DNA of 33,508 nucleotides from Candidatus Omnitrophota bacterium. GTDB taxonomy: Bacteria > Omnitrophota > Gorgyraeia > Gygaellales > Profunditerraquicolaceae. A program made the position numbers and the translations under genes. Below, piece by piece: positions 1-8,747 of this stretch. The stretch is from positions 1 to 33,508 of the forward strand of contig JAKQSG010000009.1 in NCBI GenBank assembly GCA_029563245.1, written 5' to 3'. Within the stretch, counting starts at the first letter, position 1, and every line of letters begins with the position of its first letter. The notes under the pieces were generated by a model, which saw nothing but the letters and a program-made list of their open reading frames with translations, ran no database searches and was not told where the DNA came from.

Positions 1-1
1 G

Positions 2-808
2 AATAAGGATTTTAGCATTGAAAAGTTACATAAGGTATTATGCCCAAGGCCCGGGCATGCGGATCTTGCGGGCCTCTTGAAGTATGGCTTTAATGATATC
101 CGTGAAGTTTTAGAGCGTGCCTCAGCCAGGGGTACGGTTGCTACCGTAGGTATAGGTGCTTTATGCAAGATTTTTCTAAGAGAGTTCAATATTGCCATAT
201 CCAGCAGGGTTTTATCTGTTGCCGGAGATAATTCTCCTGTAGGCATGAAGGCGGCAATAAGCGAGGCTATAAAGTTTAAGGATACTGTCGGGGGGATATT
301 CGAGGTCAGGGCCTGCGGGGTTCCCGTAGGATTAGGCAGTTATGTCCAGCCTGACAAAAGACTTGATGGCCGCCTGGCTCAGGCAATAATCTCTATCCCG
401 GGTATTAAGGCTTTAGAATTCGGTTTAGGTTTTGGTTATGCTGTAAGCTTTGGGTCAGAAGTGCATGACCCGATATATAAGAATAAGGGGCGGGGTTTTT
501 TCCGCAAGAGCAATAATTCAGGCGGTATTGAAGGCGGCATATCAAACGGTGAAGATATAATCTTGCGTGCCTGCATGAAGCCGATCTGCACATTGATGAA
601 CCCGCTCGATTCAGTTAATATCAAAACTAAAAAGGCATCCAAAGCAGCTGTTGAGCGTACAGATACCTGCGTGGTAAGTGCTGCCGGAGTTGTGGCAGAA
701 TCTGCCTGCGCCTATGTCCTGGCAGAACTTTTCTTGGAAAAATTTGGTTCGGATTCCCTAACGGATATAAAAAGTAATTATAGGAATTACTTGAAAAGAA
801 TTAGTTAG
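2..808 (+). CDS. aroC: Chorismate synthase, 5'-truncated by window edge
   Basis: Frame open from base 2 (NKDFSIEKLHKVLCPRPGHADLAGLLKYGFNDIREVLERASARGTVATVGIGA...), with typical AroC motifs RPGHADL, RASARGT and GGIEGGISNG. The ORF-track start at 77 is an internal TTG. Confidence 0.95.
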   Translation, partial: NKDFSIEKLHKVLCPRPGHADLAGLLKYGFNDIREVLERASARGTVATVGIGALCKIFLREFNIAISSRVLSVAGDNSPVGMKAAISEAIKFKDTVGGIFEVRACGVPVGLGSYVQPDKRLDGRLAQAIISIPGIKALEFGLGFGYAVSFGSEVHDPIYKNKGRGFFRKSNNSGGIEGGISNGEDIILRACMKPICTLMNPLDSVNIKTKKASKAAVERTDTCVVSAAGVVAESACAYVLAELFLEKFGSDSLTDIKSNYRNYLKRIS

Positions 809-817
809 ATTTTGCTG

Positions 818-846
818 CCTCCTTCGTCTATTGGTGTAGAAGGAGG
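818..846 (+). promoter_or_regulatory. RNA hairpin sequestering the spoVG Shine-Dalgarno
   Basis: CCTCCTTC (818-825) is perfectly complementary to GAAGGAGG (839-846), with a 13-nt loop and two flanking G-U wobbles. The AGGAGG is the SD for the ATG at 855. Confidence 0.55.
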
Positions 847-854
847 TGATAGCA

Positions 855-1112
855 ATGTCTGAGGGGTTAGGTTTAAAGGTAGTCAGGCTTTACAGGCTAG
901 AGGGAGGCTCAAAGACTAAGGCCTTTTTGGATATAGCCTTAGGAGATTTTATCGTTAAGGGGCTGAAGATTATCCAGGGGCAAAAGGGCCTATTCCTTAG
1001 TATGCCTCAGGATAAAGCTAAAGATGGTAAGTGGTACAATGCCTTTTATCCTGTAACTAAAGAGGCGCGTCAAGCCTTGACGGATATAGTCTTGGCTGCC
1101 TACCAAGAGTAA
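855..1112 (+). CDS. spoVG: SpoVG family (septation/RNA-binding regulator) protein
   Basis: KAFLDIALGDFIVKGLKIIQGQKGLFLSMPQDKAKDGKWYNAFYPVTKEAR matches the SpoVG pattern (fvv.di.vi.g..GlFvamPs....dG.....a.Pi). ATG 855 is preceded by a strong SD, AGGAGGTGATAGC. Confidence 0.85.
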   Translation: MSEGLGLKVVRLYRLEGGSKTKAFLDIALGDFIVKGLKIIQGQKGLFLSMPQDKAKDGKWYNAFYPVTKEARQALTDIVLAAYQE

Positions 1113-1123
1113 AATACGTTATG

Positions 1124-1165
1124 GTATAGGCAAGGGCCTTAGTCTTTGCCTATACTTTAATTTAA
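1124..1165 (+). terminator. Putative intrinsic terminator after spoVG
   Basis: Perfect 10-bp inverted repeat GTATAGGCAA (1124-1133) / TTGCCTATAC (1146-1155), 12-nt loop, then TTTAATTTAA. Confidence 0.5.
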
Positions 1166-1183
1166 TAAGAGGATATTACAGCA

Positions 1184-1690
1184 ATGAGCAATATTTATTT
1201 GGTCGGTTTTATGGGGACCGGAAAGAGTGCGGTAGGCCGCGAATTGGCTAAGAAAAAGAAATGGCGTTTTGTGGATTTAGATGAATTAATTGAGTTAAGG
1301 GAAGGTAGATGCATAGCCGATATTTTCAGCAAGAAAGGGGAGCCGTACTTCAGGCGCCTCGAGAAAAAGATATTGGCAGAGGTGGCTGGCGAGGATAAAT
1401 TTATAGTCTCTTGCGGAGGCGGGGTTGTTACCAGCGAAGATAATATAAAGATGATGAAGAAGACCGGCCTCATTGTTTGCCTTAAGGCTACGCCTGGCGT
1501 TATCCTCAGGAGAACAAAACAGCTGGCAGGGTGCCGGCCGTTGCTTAATGTCAATAATCCCAAGGAAAGAATAGAGTTTTTACTTAAATTACGGGCTCCT
1601 TATTATGCCAAAGCGCATAAATCAATAAATACATCCAGGCTTTCTGTTAGCCAGGTTGCGGCAGGAATTATAAAATTGCTTAAAAGATGA
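1184..1690 (+). CDS. aroK: Shikimate kinase
   Basis: P-loop GFMGTGKSAVGRELA, DLDELIE, FRRLEKKIL, SCGGGVV and GCRPLL motifs. Confidence 0.95.
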   Translation: MSNIYLVGFMGTGKSAVGRELAKKKKWRFVDLDELIELREGRCIADIFSKKGEPYFRRLEKKILAEVAGEDKFIVSCGGGVVTSEDNIKMMKKTGLIVCLKATPGVILRRTKQLAGCRPLLNVNNPKERIEFLLKLRAPYYAKAHKSINTSRLSVSQVAAGIIKLLKR

Positions 1691-2775
1691 ACAAGCTTGA
1701 AGCTTTGGTCGCCTTGAATAAGGTCGGCGGGATAGGTAGCGTTAAACTTAATAAGCTGATTGAGTATTTTCGTAGCCCCGAAGGTATCCTGCGCGCCCCT
1801 TATGAAAGGCTTTCGTCGGTTCTTGGCATAAAAGATCGAACCGCCGAGAGGATTGTTGCTTTAGGGAAAGAGGGCGTGAAAGAAGAACTGCTCTTTGCCG
1901 AGAAAATGGGGCTTAAGATATTAACGATTGAGGATAAAGGTTTTCCCCTCAATCTTAAAAGTATACCTTCCTGCCCTCTGGTGCTTTATGTAAAAGGTGA
2001 ATTAAGGCCTGAGGATAATTTTTCTATCGGTATTGTAGGATCACGCAGGGCTTCCTTTTACGGATTAAGCCAGGCTCAGGAATTTGCCTTTGGTTTAGCC
2101 GGTCAGGGATTTACGGTTGTTTCGGGCATGGCCCGCGGGATAGATACCTATAGCCATAAGGGGGCGTTAAAAGCAGGTAAGCGCACTATTGCTGTAATCG
2201 GAAGCGGTTTTAATCATTTATATCCCGAAGAGAATAGAGGTTTAGCTCAGGAGATATCTGAAAATGGGGCGGTAATCTCCGAGTTCCCTCTGGATGCCAA
2301 GCCTCTGCCTCAGAATTTTCCCAGGCGTAACCGCTTAATAAGCGGGATGAGCCTGGGGGTTTTGGTGGTCGAGGCAGCTAAGAACAGCGGGGCTCTTATT
2401 ACTGCTGATTTTGCACTGGAACAGGGCAGGGAAGTTTTTGCCATACCGGGTAAAATTGATACGGCAAACTCTTTTGGTACAAACGAGCTGATAAAGCAGG
2501 GGGCTAAGTTAGTTACTAATCTTAATGACGTATTGGAGGAATTTAATCTACCATCTTTATCCTTAGATAAGAAGCCGGCTGAAGTTAAGCTTATTCCTAA
2601 GGCAGTAGAAGAGGATAAGGTGTATGGCTTAATATCTAATCAGGCTCTCCAATTGGACGACCTTGTTGAACTTACGGGGATGGATATCCCAAGTATCTCC
2701 GGTATACTTTTTAGGCTTATGGTAAGAAAGCTGATTAGGGAACTTCCGGGCAAACATTATACGAGGTATTCTTAA
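1687..2775 (+). CDS. dprA: DNA-processing protein DprA
   Basis: GIVGSRRASFYG, GMARGIDTYSHKGAL, SEFPLDAKPLPQNFPRRNRLISGMSLGVLVVEAA and a C-terminal winged-helix-like tail. ATGA overlap with aroK. Confidence 0.95.
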   Translation: MNKLEALVALNKVGGIGSVKLNKLIEYFRSPEGILRAPYERLSSVLGIKDRTAERIVALGKEGVKEELLFAEKMGLKILTIEDKGFPLNLKSIPSCPLVLYVKGELRPEDNFSIGIVGSRRASFYGLSQAQEFAFGLAGQGFTVVSGMARGIDTYSHKGALKAGKRTIAVIGSGFNHLYPEENRGLAQEISENGAVISEFPLDAKPLPQNFPRRNRLISGMSLGVLVVEAAKNSGALITADFALEQGREVFAIPGKIDTANSFGTNELIKQGAKLVTNLNDVLEEFNLPSLSLDKKPAEVKLIPKAVEEDKVYGLISNQALQLDDLVELTGMDIPSISGILFRLMVRKLIRELPGKHYTRYS

Positions 2776-4754
2776 TGAAGAAAAAGAATTTAGTGGTCGT
2801 AGAGTCTCCGACAAAAGCAAAGACTATCGCAAAGATACTGGGGGATGGTTTTGTTATAGTATCTTCAATGGGGCATATTATTGATCTGCCTTTAAAGAAG
2901 CTGGGCGTAGATGTTGAAAATGGGTTCGAGGCTGAGTACGTAACTATACCTGGCAGACAGAAGGTTTTAGCGGCGCTTAAGAAGGGGGCCAAGGGGAAAG
3001 AAGCTATTTATATTGCTACCGACCCTGACCGTGAGGGCGAGGCTATCGGCTGGCAGTTAAAGCAAAGGGTTTTTAAGAAGGGCGATAATGTCTTAAGGGT
3101 TACTTTTCATGAAATAACCCCGGCGGCGGTTAAAGAGGCATTTACCCATCCGCGCGAATTTGACATTAATATGGTTGAGGCCCAGGTGGGAAGGCGGGTC
3201 CTGGATAGGGTGGTAGGTTATTTCTTAAGTCCCTTGCTTTGGAAAAAGATCGCCCGGGGCTTAAGCGCAGGAAGAGTGCAGTCGGTAGCCTTAAGGTTAA
3301 TTATTGAAAGGGAGAGGCAGATTCAGAAGTTTATCTCTAAAGAATACTGGGAAGTTGAGGCAGAGCTTTCAAGGGACGAAAGTAAATTTTTGGCTAAGCT
3401 TGATAAAAAAGATAAGGCAAAGATTGAAATAAAAAATAATATAGAAGCAGAGAATATCTGTAATGATTTAAAGGATAGGGAATTCAGGGTATCTGAAGTT
3501 AAGGGGTCTGAGAAAAAACGTTACCCCAGCCCTCCCTTTATCACCAGTACTATGCAGCAGGAGGCCTTTAATAAATTAAGATTTAACGCCAATAAGACTA
3601 TGTCTGTGGCGCAGGGGCTCTATGAGGGTATTGATATAGGGCAGGATAATCCGGTAGGTTTAATTACCTATATGCGTACTGATTCTCCGCGCGTGGCTCC
3701 TGAGGCAATTTCCGAGGTGCGTGATTATATAGCTATGAATTTTGGAAAGGAGCATCTTCCGGAGAAGCCGAATTACTATAAGGTAAAGAAATTAGCGCAG
3801 GAAGCGCATGAGGCAATCAGGCCTACTTTTGTATCGCGCCATCCCGAAAGCCTGAAAAATTTCTTAACTCCTGATCAGGTTAAATTATATACGCTTATTT
3901 ATAATCGTTTTGTAGCTAGTCAGATGAAGCCGGCAATTTATAAAGTTACGGCTGTAAGCATAGAGGCAGGTGAATATCAATTAAGCGCCTCTGGAAGTAT
4001 CCTTGATTTTGCGGGATTTACAGCTGCCTATAACGATAATGTTGAGGATGATGAGAATGGTAGGGATAAACCCGTTAAAAATACAGTCCCTTTTTTATCC
4101 AAGGGTGATATCTTAGAATTGTTAAAGGTTTTGCCTTCGCAGCACTTTACCAAGCCTCCGGGAAGATATTCTGATAGTTCTTTAATAAAGGCGCTGGAAG
4201 AAGACGGTATCGGCAGGCCTTCTACTTATGCCCCGATAATTTATACTTTGATAATGCGCGATTATGTACGCAGGGTTAAGGGTTATTTTAACCCTACAGA
4301 ATTAGGTTTTAAAGTCTGCGATTTATTGGTTGAGTATTTTCCAAAGATTGTGGATGTCGGGTTTACCGCGCTTATGGAGGAGGAGCTGGATGAAGTTGAG
4401 GAGGGCCGGCTTGATAAGCTTAAGGTCTTACAAGATTTTTATTCGCCATTCAAAGTCAGCCTTGACTTTGCGCAGGCAAATGTAAAAAAAGAAATTATTA
4501 CTACGGATAAGGTTTGCCAGCTTTGCGGAAAACCGATGATTGTTAAATGGGGCAGAAGGGGCAAATTCTTAAGTTGTTCGGGTTTTCCGGAGTGCAAAAG
4601 CTCCCAGTCAATTACTTCCGGAGTGAAATGCCCGGAGGCCGGCTGCGGCGGAGAGTTGATTGAGCGTCGTTCAAAGCGGGGATTCTTCTACGGATGTTCA
4701 AATTTTCCCAAATGCAGGTTTGTTTCCCGTACGTTACCGGAGGATAAAGAATAA
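2775..4754 (+). CDS. topA: DNA topoisomerase I (type IA) with C-terminal zinc ribbons
   Basis: VVESPTKAKTIAKILG, DPDREGEAI, GRVQSVALRLI, LITYMRTDSPRV (catalytic Tyr) and two C-terminal Cys4 ribbons. Confidence 0.97.
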   Translation: MKKKNLVVVESPTKAKTIAKILGDGFVIVSSMGHIIDLPLKKLGVDVENGFEAEYVTIPGRQKVLAALKKGAKGKEAIYIATDPDREGEAIGWQLKQRVFKKGDNVLRVTFHEITPAAVKEAFTHPREFDINMVEAQVGRRVLDRVVGYFLSPLLWKKIARGLSAGRVQSVALRLIIERERQIQKFISKEYWEVEAELSRDESKFLAKLDKKDKAKIEIKNNIEAENICNDLKDREFRVSEVKGSEKKRYPSPPFITSTMQQEAFNKLRFNANKTMSVAQGLYEGIDIGQDNPVGLITYMRTDSPRVAPEAISEVRDYIAMNFGKEHLPEKPNYYKVKKLAQEAHEAIRPTFVSRHPESLKNFLTPDQVKLYTLIYNRFVASQMKPAIYKVTAVSIEAGEYQLSASGSILDFAGFTAAYNDNVEDDENGRDKPVKNTVPFLSKGDILELLKVLPSQHFTKPPGRYSDSSLIKALEEDGIGRPSTYAPIIYTLIMRDYVRRVKGYFNPTELGFKVCDLLVEYFPKIVDVGFTALMEEELDEVEEGRLDKLKVLQDFYSPFKVSLDFAQANVKKEIITTDKVCQLCGKPMIVKWGRRGKFLSCSGFPECKSSQSITSGVKCPEAGCGGELIERRSKRGFFYGCSNFPKCRFVSRTLPEDKE

Positions 4755-4772
4755 GTCAGGTTATAACTGTTT

Positions 4773-5642
4773 ATGGATAAATATATCGAGAAATTCATCC
4801 GCTATCTGGAGATCGAAAAGAATTATTCTCCCCATACTATTTTAAATTATAAATTAGACCTGGATGATTTTAAGAAATTCTGCGGAGGGGTTGAGCTAGA
4901 GAAGATAGATTACCTGTATTTAAGAAAGTACCTGGCAGTTTTAAAAGAAAAAAACTTAGGTAACAGGAGCGTAGGAAGGCATCTCTCTGCGCTGCGTAGC
5001 TTTTTCAGGTTCTTAACCCGCGAAAATTACCTAAAAACCAATCCTATCCTTATGCTTTCAAGCCCTAAGCTGGATAAGCACCTGCCGCTTTTTATGACCG
5101 AGGCTGAGGTAGCGCAGCTTATAGAGTCAGCGTTCGCTAAAGACGATAAAGATGAAAGGACGCTGCGTGACCGGGCCATTCTGGAAACTTTCTATTCGAG
5201 CGGATTACGTATCTCCGAGCTGGTAGCCATGGATTCAAGCAATGTGGATTTTATAAGCGGCATAATCAAGGTTATGGGAAAAGGAAAGAAGGAGAGAATT
5301 GTCCCTTTGGGCGATATTGCCACAAGGGCCTTAAGGAGATATCTTGAGGGAAGGAAGAAAAAAAGCGATATTATTTTCTTGAATAAAAACGGCAAGCGGA
5401 TTACTACCCGCGGGGTCAGGGATATCGTCTGTAAGTATTTAAAGATAGCCGGAATGAACCGGGGGATTTCTCCCCATACCCTAAGGCATTCTTTTGCTAC
5501 CCATCTGTTAAACCGGGGAGCAGATTTACGAACGGTGCAGGAATTGTTGGGTCATGCTAACCTATCTACTACGCAGATTTATACGCATCTAACTACGGAT
5601 AAATTAAAAAGTGTTTATAATAAAGCGCATCCGCATGCTTAA
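4773..5642 (+). CDS. xerC: Tyrosine recombinase XerC/XerD family
   Basis: SAM-like N-domain (FIRYLEIEKNYSPHTILNYKLDLDDF) and catalytic set R (SSGLRISEL), HTLRHSFATHLL, LGHANLSTTQIYTH. XerC versus XerD cannot be decided from sequence alone. Confidence 0.9.
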   Translation: MDKYIEKFIRYLEIEKNYSPHTILNYKLDLDDFKKFCGGVELEKIDYLYLRKYLAVLKEKNLGNRSVGRHLSALRSFFRFLTRENYLKTNPILMLSSPKLDKHLPLFMTEAEVAQLIESAFAKDDKDERTLRDRAILETFYSSGLRISELVAMDSSNVDFISGIIKVMGKGKKERIVPLGDIATRALRRYLEGRKKKSDIIFLNKNGKRITTRGVRDIVCKYLKIAGMNRGISPHTLRHSFATHLLNRGADLRTVQELLGHANLSTTQIYTHLTTDKLKSVYNKAHPHA

Positions 5643-5668
5643 GGATAGTCCGAGTTTGTATATCTAAA

Positions 5669-6925
5669 ATGAAAATATTATATGATTTTGTATTTTTAAT
5701 TTTTATCTTAATAAGCTTACCGGTTTATTTATTAAAGGGCAAATTCCACCGCGGTTTCTCAAGGAGACTAGGGTTTCTGCCTAATGATCTTCCCTCTGAC
5801 CGCCCCATCTGGATTCATGCAGTAAGCGTAGGTGAGGTTGTATTAATGCGGGGTTTAATTTCACGATTGCGCTCCTCTTATCCTTCCAAAAGTTTTGTAA
5901 TTTCTACTGTTACCCCTACGGGGAATAAAATTGCCCGTTCCCTGGCAGAAAACTCAGATTTTATTACCTATCTTCCTTTTGATTTAAGTTTTATTACAGA
6001 CAGGGTGATGAGAAAGGTCAGGCCCTGCATATTTATTATTGCTGAGACTGAAATCTGGCCTAATCTTATAAGCTCTCTTTACAGCATCAAGGTCCCTATT
6101 GCCGTGCTTAATGCACGTATATCAGATAAATCTTTCAAAGGGTATTCCGCTATAAAATATTTAATTAAACCGGTTTTAAATAAAATTCATGTCTTTTGTG
6201 CCCAGTCTAAAAACGACAGGGATAGGTTGATTTCTTTAGGGGTTGATCCTGAAAGAATAGAAGTTACCGCAAGCATGAAGTTTGATCAGGCCCGGAAATT
6301 ATCAGAGGGGGTAAATAGTTCTAAGGACAAATTATCGCTGAAGGAGGGAGAGGTTCTTTTAGTAGCAGGTTCAACCCACCCGGGTGAAGAGAGAATTTTA
6401 TTAAACATCTATCGTAAACTTCTGGGGGCTTTCCCTTATCTTCGTCTTCTGCTTGCCCCGCGTCATCCGGATAGGGCGGATAAAATCGCAGCCCTGGTAA
6501 GGCATTTTGGATTTAAACCCTCTCGGATAAGTTTATTCCAGCCTAAAGAGGCTTTGAAGGATACGGTTTTCATTTTGGATACGGTAGGAGAGTTAATTTC
6601 ATTTTATGCGGCCGCAGATATAGTTTTTGTAGGGGGAAGCTTGGTGAAAAAAGGAGGGCAGAATATTCTGGAGCCTGCTTCTTTGGGAAAGCCGGTAATC
6701 TTTGGCCCGCATATGTTTAATTTTCGCGATATTGCCGCGGAGTTTTTAGGGAGCAAGGCGGCGTTGCAGGCCTTAACCCCAAAAGACCTGCTATTGATAA
6801 TAAAGGATCTTTTAGAGAATAAGGGCAGAACAATTGAACTTGCCAGGAATTCAAAAGAGGTAATATTGAAGAATCAAGGCGCTACCGAGAAAAGCCTTGG
6901 TTTAGTAAGAAAACTCATTGTTTAG
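5669..6925 (+). CDS. waaA: 3-deoxy-D-manno-octulosonic acid (Kdo) transferase
   Basis: WIHAVSVGEV, IFIIAETEIWPNL, VLNARISDKS, AGSTHPGEE, RHPDR and GGSLVKKGGQNILEPA are WaaA/KdtA motifs. Confidence 0.95.
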   Translation: MKILYDFVFLIFILISLPVYLLKGKFHRGFSRRLGFLPNDLPSDRPIWIHAVSVGEVVLMRGLISRLRSSYPSKSFVISTVTPTGNKIARSLAENSDFITYLPFDLSFITDRVMRKVRPCIFIIAETEIWPNLISSLYSIKVPIAVLNARISDKSFKGYSAIKYLIKPVLNKIHVFCAQSKNDRDRLISLGVDPERIEVTASMKFDQARKLSEGVNSSKDKLSLKEGEVLLVAGSTHPGEERILLNIYRKLLGAFPYLRLLLAPRHPDRADKIAALVRHFGFKPSRISLFQPKEALKDTVFILDTVGELISFYAAADIVFVGGSLVKKGGQNILEPASLGKPVIFGPHMFNFRDIAAEFLGSKAALQALTPKDLLLIIKDLLENKGRTIELARNSKEVILKNQGATEKSLGLVRKLIV

Positions 6926-6956
6926 AATCGGCGATCATGTTACTATTTATCAAATT

Positions 6957-7676
6957 ATGGATATAAGGGCACGGCAGAAAGATAGTGTGGTTATCTTGGA
7001 TTTATCCGGTAGGATTGACGTAAATTCCGCCAATCTGGTTGAGGCTATCGGCCAGTGCCTGCGGGATGGCTATTGCGATATTTTATGCAATCTTGAAGAA
7101 GTGGAGTTTATTGACTATATGGGTATCTCGGTTGTGGTAATTGCCTATAAGGAGGTTATTAATTCCCAGGGGAGGATTAAGTTTGCCAATGTACCGGCGC
7201 ATATCCGTAACATTTTCTGTATTGCAGGTCTGGAAAAGGTTGTAGAGGTATACCCCGATGAAGAATCCGCGCTAAAAAGTTTCAGCGAGGATAGAATTAT
7301 CGAGGATATAAAAAAGCTGCAGCTTAGGCGCAGGTTTAAGCGTCTGCCTATAGATATTAAGATAGAGCTTAAAGCTAAGGGCCAGAGGAGCCCTCAATGC
7401 CTGCATCTGGACCTGATTAATTTAAGCGCAGTAGGCGCTTTTATATTTGGTTGCGACCAATTTAAGCTGGGGGATGAGGTAATCTTGAGGATGAAATTAC
7501 CCCCGCATCAAAAAGAGATAGAATTGGATGCTAGGGTTGTCTGGATTCCCGATAAGCAAATTCAGCCACACGCTTATCCCGGCATGGGGTTAGAATTCAC
7601 CAATACTCCTACGGATATCCAGCAGAGGCTGGTGGAGTTTATTGAAAGGAACCTTTCTTTTATGTCATCGGATTAA
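6957..7676 (+). CDS. STAS-domain / PilZ-domain fusion protein
   Basis: N-terminal STAS (VVILDLSGRIDVNSANLVEAI...LEEVEFIDYMGISVVV...). C-terminal PilZ with RRFKR (RxxxR) and NLSAVGAF (NxSxxG). ATG 6957 preferred; the track start at 6918 is a non-ATG overlapping waaA. Confidence 0.8.
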   Translation: MDIRARQKDSVVILDLSGRIDVNSANLVEAIGQCLRDGYCDILCNLEEVEFIDYMGISVVVIAYKEVINSQGRIKFANVPAHIRNIFCIAGLEKVVEVYPDEESALKSFSEDRIIEDIKKLQLRRRFKRLPIDIKIELKAKGQRSPQCLHLDLINLSAVGAFIFGCDQFKLGDEVILRMKLPPHQKEIELDARVVWIPDKQIQPHAYPGMGLEFTNTPTDIQQRLVEFIERNLSFMSSD

Positions 7677-7678
7677 TT

Positions 7679-8353
7679 ATGAAAATGCACAGACTGAAAG
7701 TCAAGCCTAGGGCGGTTATTTTTGACATGGATGGAGTTATTATCGACTCCATGCCTTATCATTTCCTGGCTTGGTATGAAGCCTTAAGGCCATATGGAGT
7801 GCGGGTGAGCTGTTTTGATGTGTATTCTAAGGAAGGGGAGAAATGGGAGAAAACCTTAAAAGATTTATTAGGTAGGGCTAAAATAAAATATTCGGCAAGG
7901 ATGTTGAGGGAAATCTTCCTAAAGCGGCAAGTTATATTCAAAAAAAACTTTAAACGTTTTATCTTCCAGGGAGTAGAAGATTTTCTGATCTGCCTAAAGG
8001 GGCAGGGGTATATCCTGGGCTTGGTTACGGGTAGCCCTATAGATGAGGTTGAGAAGATACTCCCGGCCAAGGTCCGGTTATTATTTGATTCTATAGTTGC
8101 TGGTAACCAGGTTAAAAGAGGCAAGCCTCATCCTGAACCGTATCTTAAGTGCGCTCAATCAATGGGCTTAAAGCCCAGGCAGTGCCTGGTTGTTGAGAAT
8201 GCCCCTTTTGGTATAGCATCGGCTAAAAAAGCAGGTATGTTTTGTGTTGCTTTGACTACCAGCCTTCCCAAGGAATACCTTAGCAAAGCGGATATTGTAG
8301 CCGATAAGTTAAGCGATATTTTTGGATTCGTTGAAAGCTCCTGCGGGGTTTAA
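7679..8353 (+). CDS. HAD-superfamily hydrolase, beta-phosphoglucomutase-like
   Basis: FDMDGVIIDSMPYH, LGLVTGSP, GKPHPEPYL and VVENAPFGIASAKKAGM motifs. Confidence 0.88.
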   Translation: MKMHRLKVKPRAVIFDMDGVIIDSMPYHFLAWYEALRPYGVRVSCFDVYSKEGEKWEKTLKDLLGRAKIKYSARMLREIFLKRQVIFKKNFKRFIFQGVEDFLICLKGQGYILGLVTGSPIDEVEKILPAKVRLLFDSIVAGNQVKRGKPHPEPYLKCAQSMGLKPRQCLVVENAPFGIASAKKAGMFCVALTTSLPKEYLSKADIVADKLSDIFGFVESSCGV

Positions 8354-8414
8354 TTTCCAAAGAAAATTTATACATCTCCTTGTCTTTTATAGGCTTCTCT
8401 CTCTGACAAAAACA

Positions 8415-8443
8415 TTGTTTATTACATAAGGCTGTGTTATTAT
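8415..8443 (+). promoter_or_regulatory. Candidate sigma70-type promoter upstream of the GDT1-like gene
   Basis: TTGTTT (8415-8420), 17-nt spacer, TATTAT (8438-8443); an overlapping TATAAT lies at 8441-8446. Confidence 0.4.
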
Positions 8444-8467
8444 AATAAAATAATCTTAGGAGGAGAA

Positions 8468-8740
8468 ATGGACTGGAGAGTATTTTTAGGGACCTTCGGA
8501 GCTGTTTTTTTTGCGGAATTAGCTGATAAAACGCAGATGGTGGGGATTACTATGGCTGCTAAGACAGGCAAGCCACTTTTGGTCTGGCTTGGTTCGGTTT
8601 GTGCGTATATTATCGTTACGATTATATCGGTTATAATCGGAGCAGCTATGGCTAAGTTTATTAATCCTCAGGCAATACGTTATTTTAGTGCGGGTACTTT
8701 TATTCTCTTGGGAATACTTATGCTGATGAGGGTTGTTTAA
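8468..8740 (+). CDS. TMEM165/GDT1 (UPF0016) family, single-repeat half-size membrane protein
   Basis: VFFAELADKTQMVGITMAAKTGKP matches the ExGD[KR][ST] family motif (Gly to Ala here). Three hydrophobic segments in 90 aa; strong SD TTAGGAGGAGAAATG. Confidence 0.85.
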   Translation: MDWRVFLGTFGAVFFAELADKTQMVGITMAAKTGKPLLVWLGSVCAYIIVTIISVIIGAAMAKFINPQAIRYFSAGTFILLGILMLMRVV

Positions 8741-8747
8741 TATTGAT

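Noticed and set aside
405-642. Minus-strand ORFs within aroC (62 and 68 aa), and similar antisense ORFs throughout the track
   Set aside because: They lie inside well-supported plus-strand genes, show no recognisable domains, and have compositions expected from antisense reading of conserved codons.
4660-4845. 61-aa plus-strand ORF bridging topA and xerC
   Set aside because: Out-of-frame overlap with the TopA zinc ribbon and Xer N-terminus; no motif of its own.
4773-5642. Tyrosine recombinase as sign of an integrated mobile element
   Set aside because: XerC/D-like full-length protein in a dprA-topA housekeeping context, with no att-like repeats, tRNA or phage genes nearby.
6918-6956. Upstream non-ATG start of the STAS-PilZ ORF
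   Set aside because: Overlaps the waaA end; the STAS domain is complete from ATG 6957.
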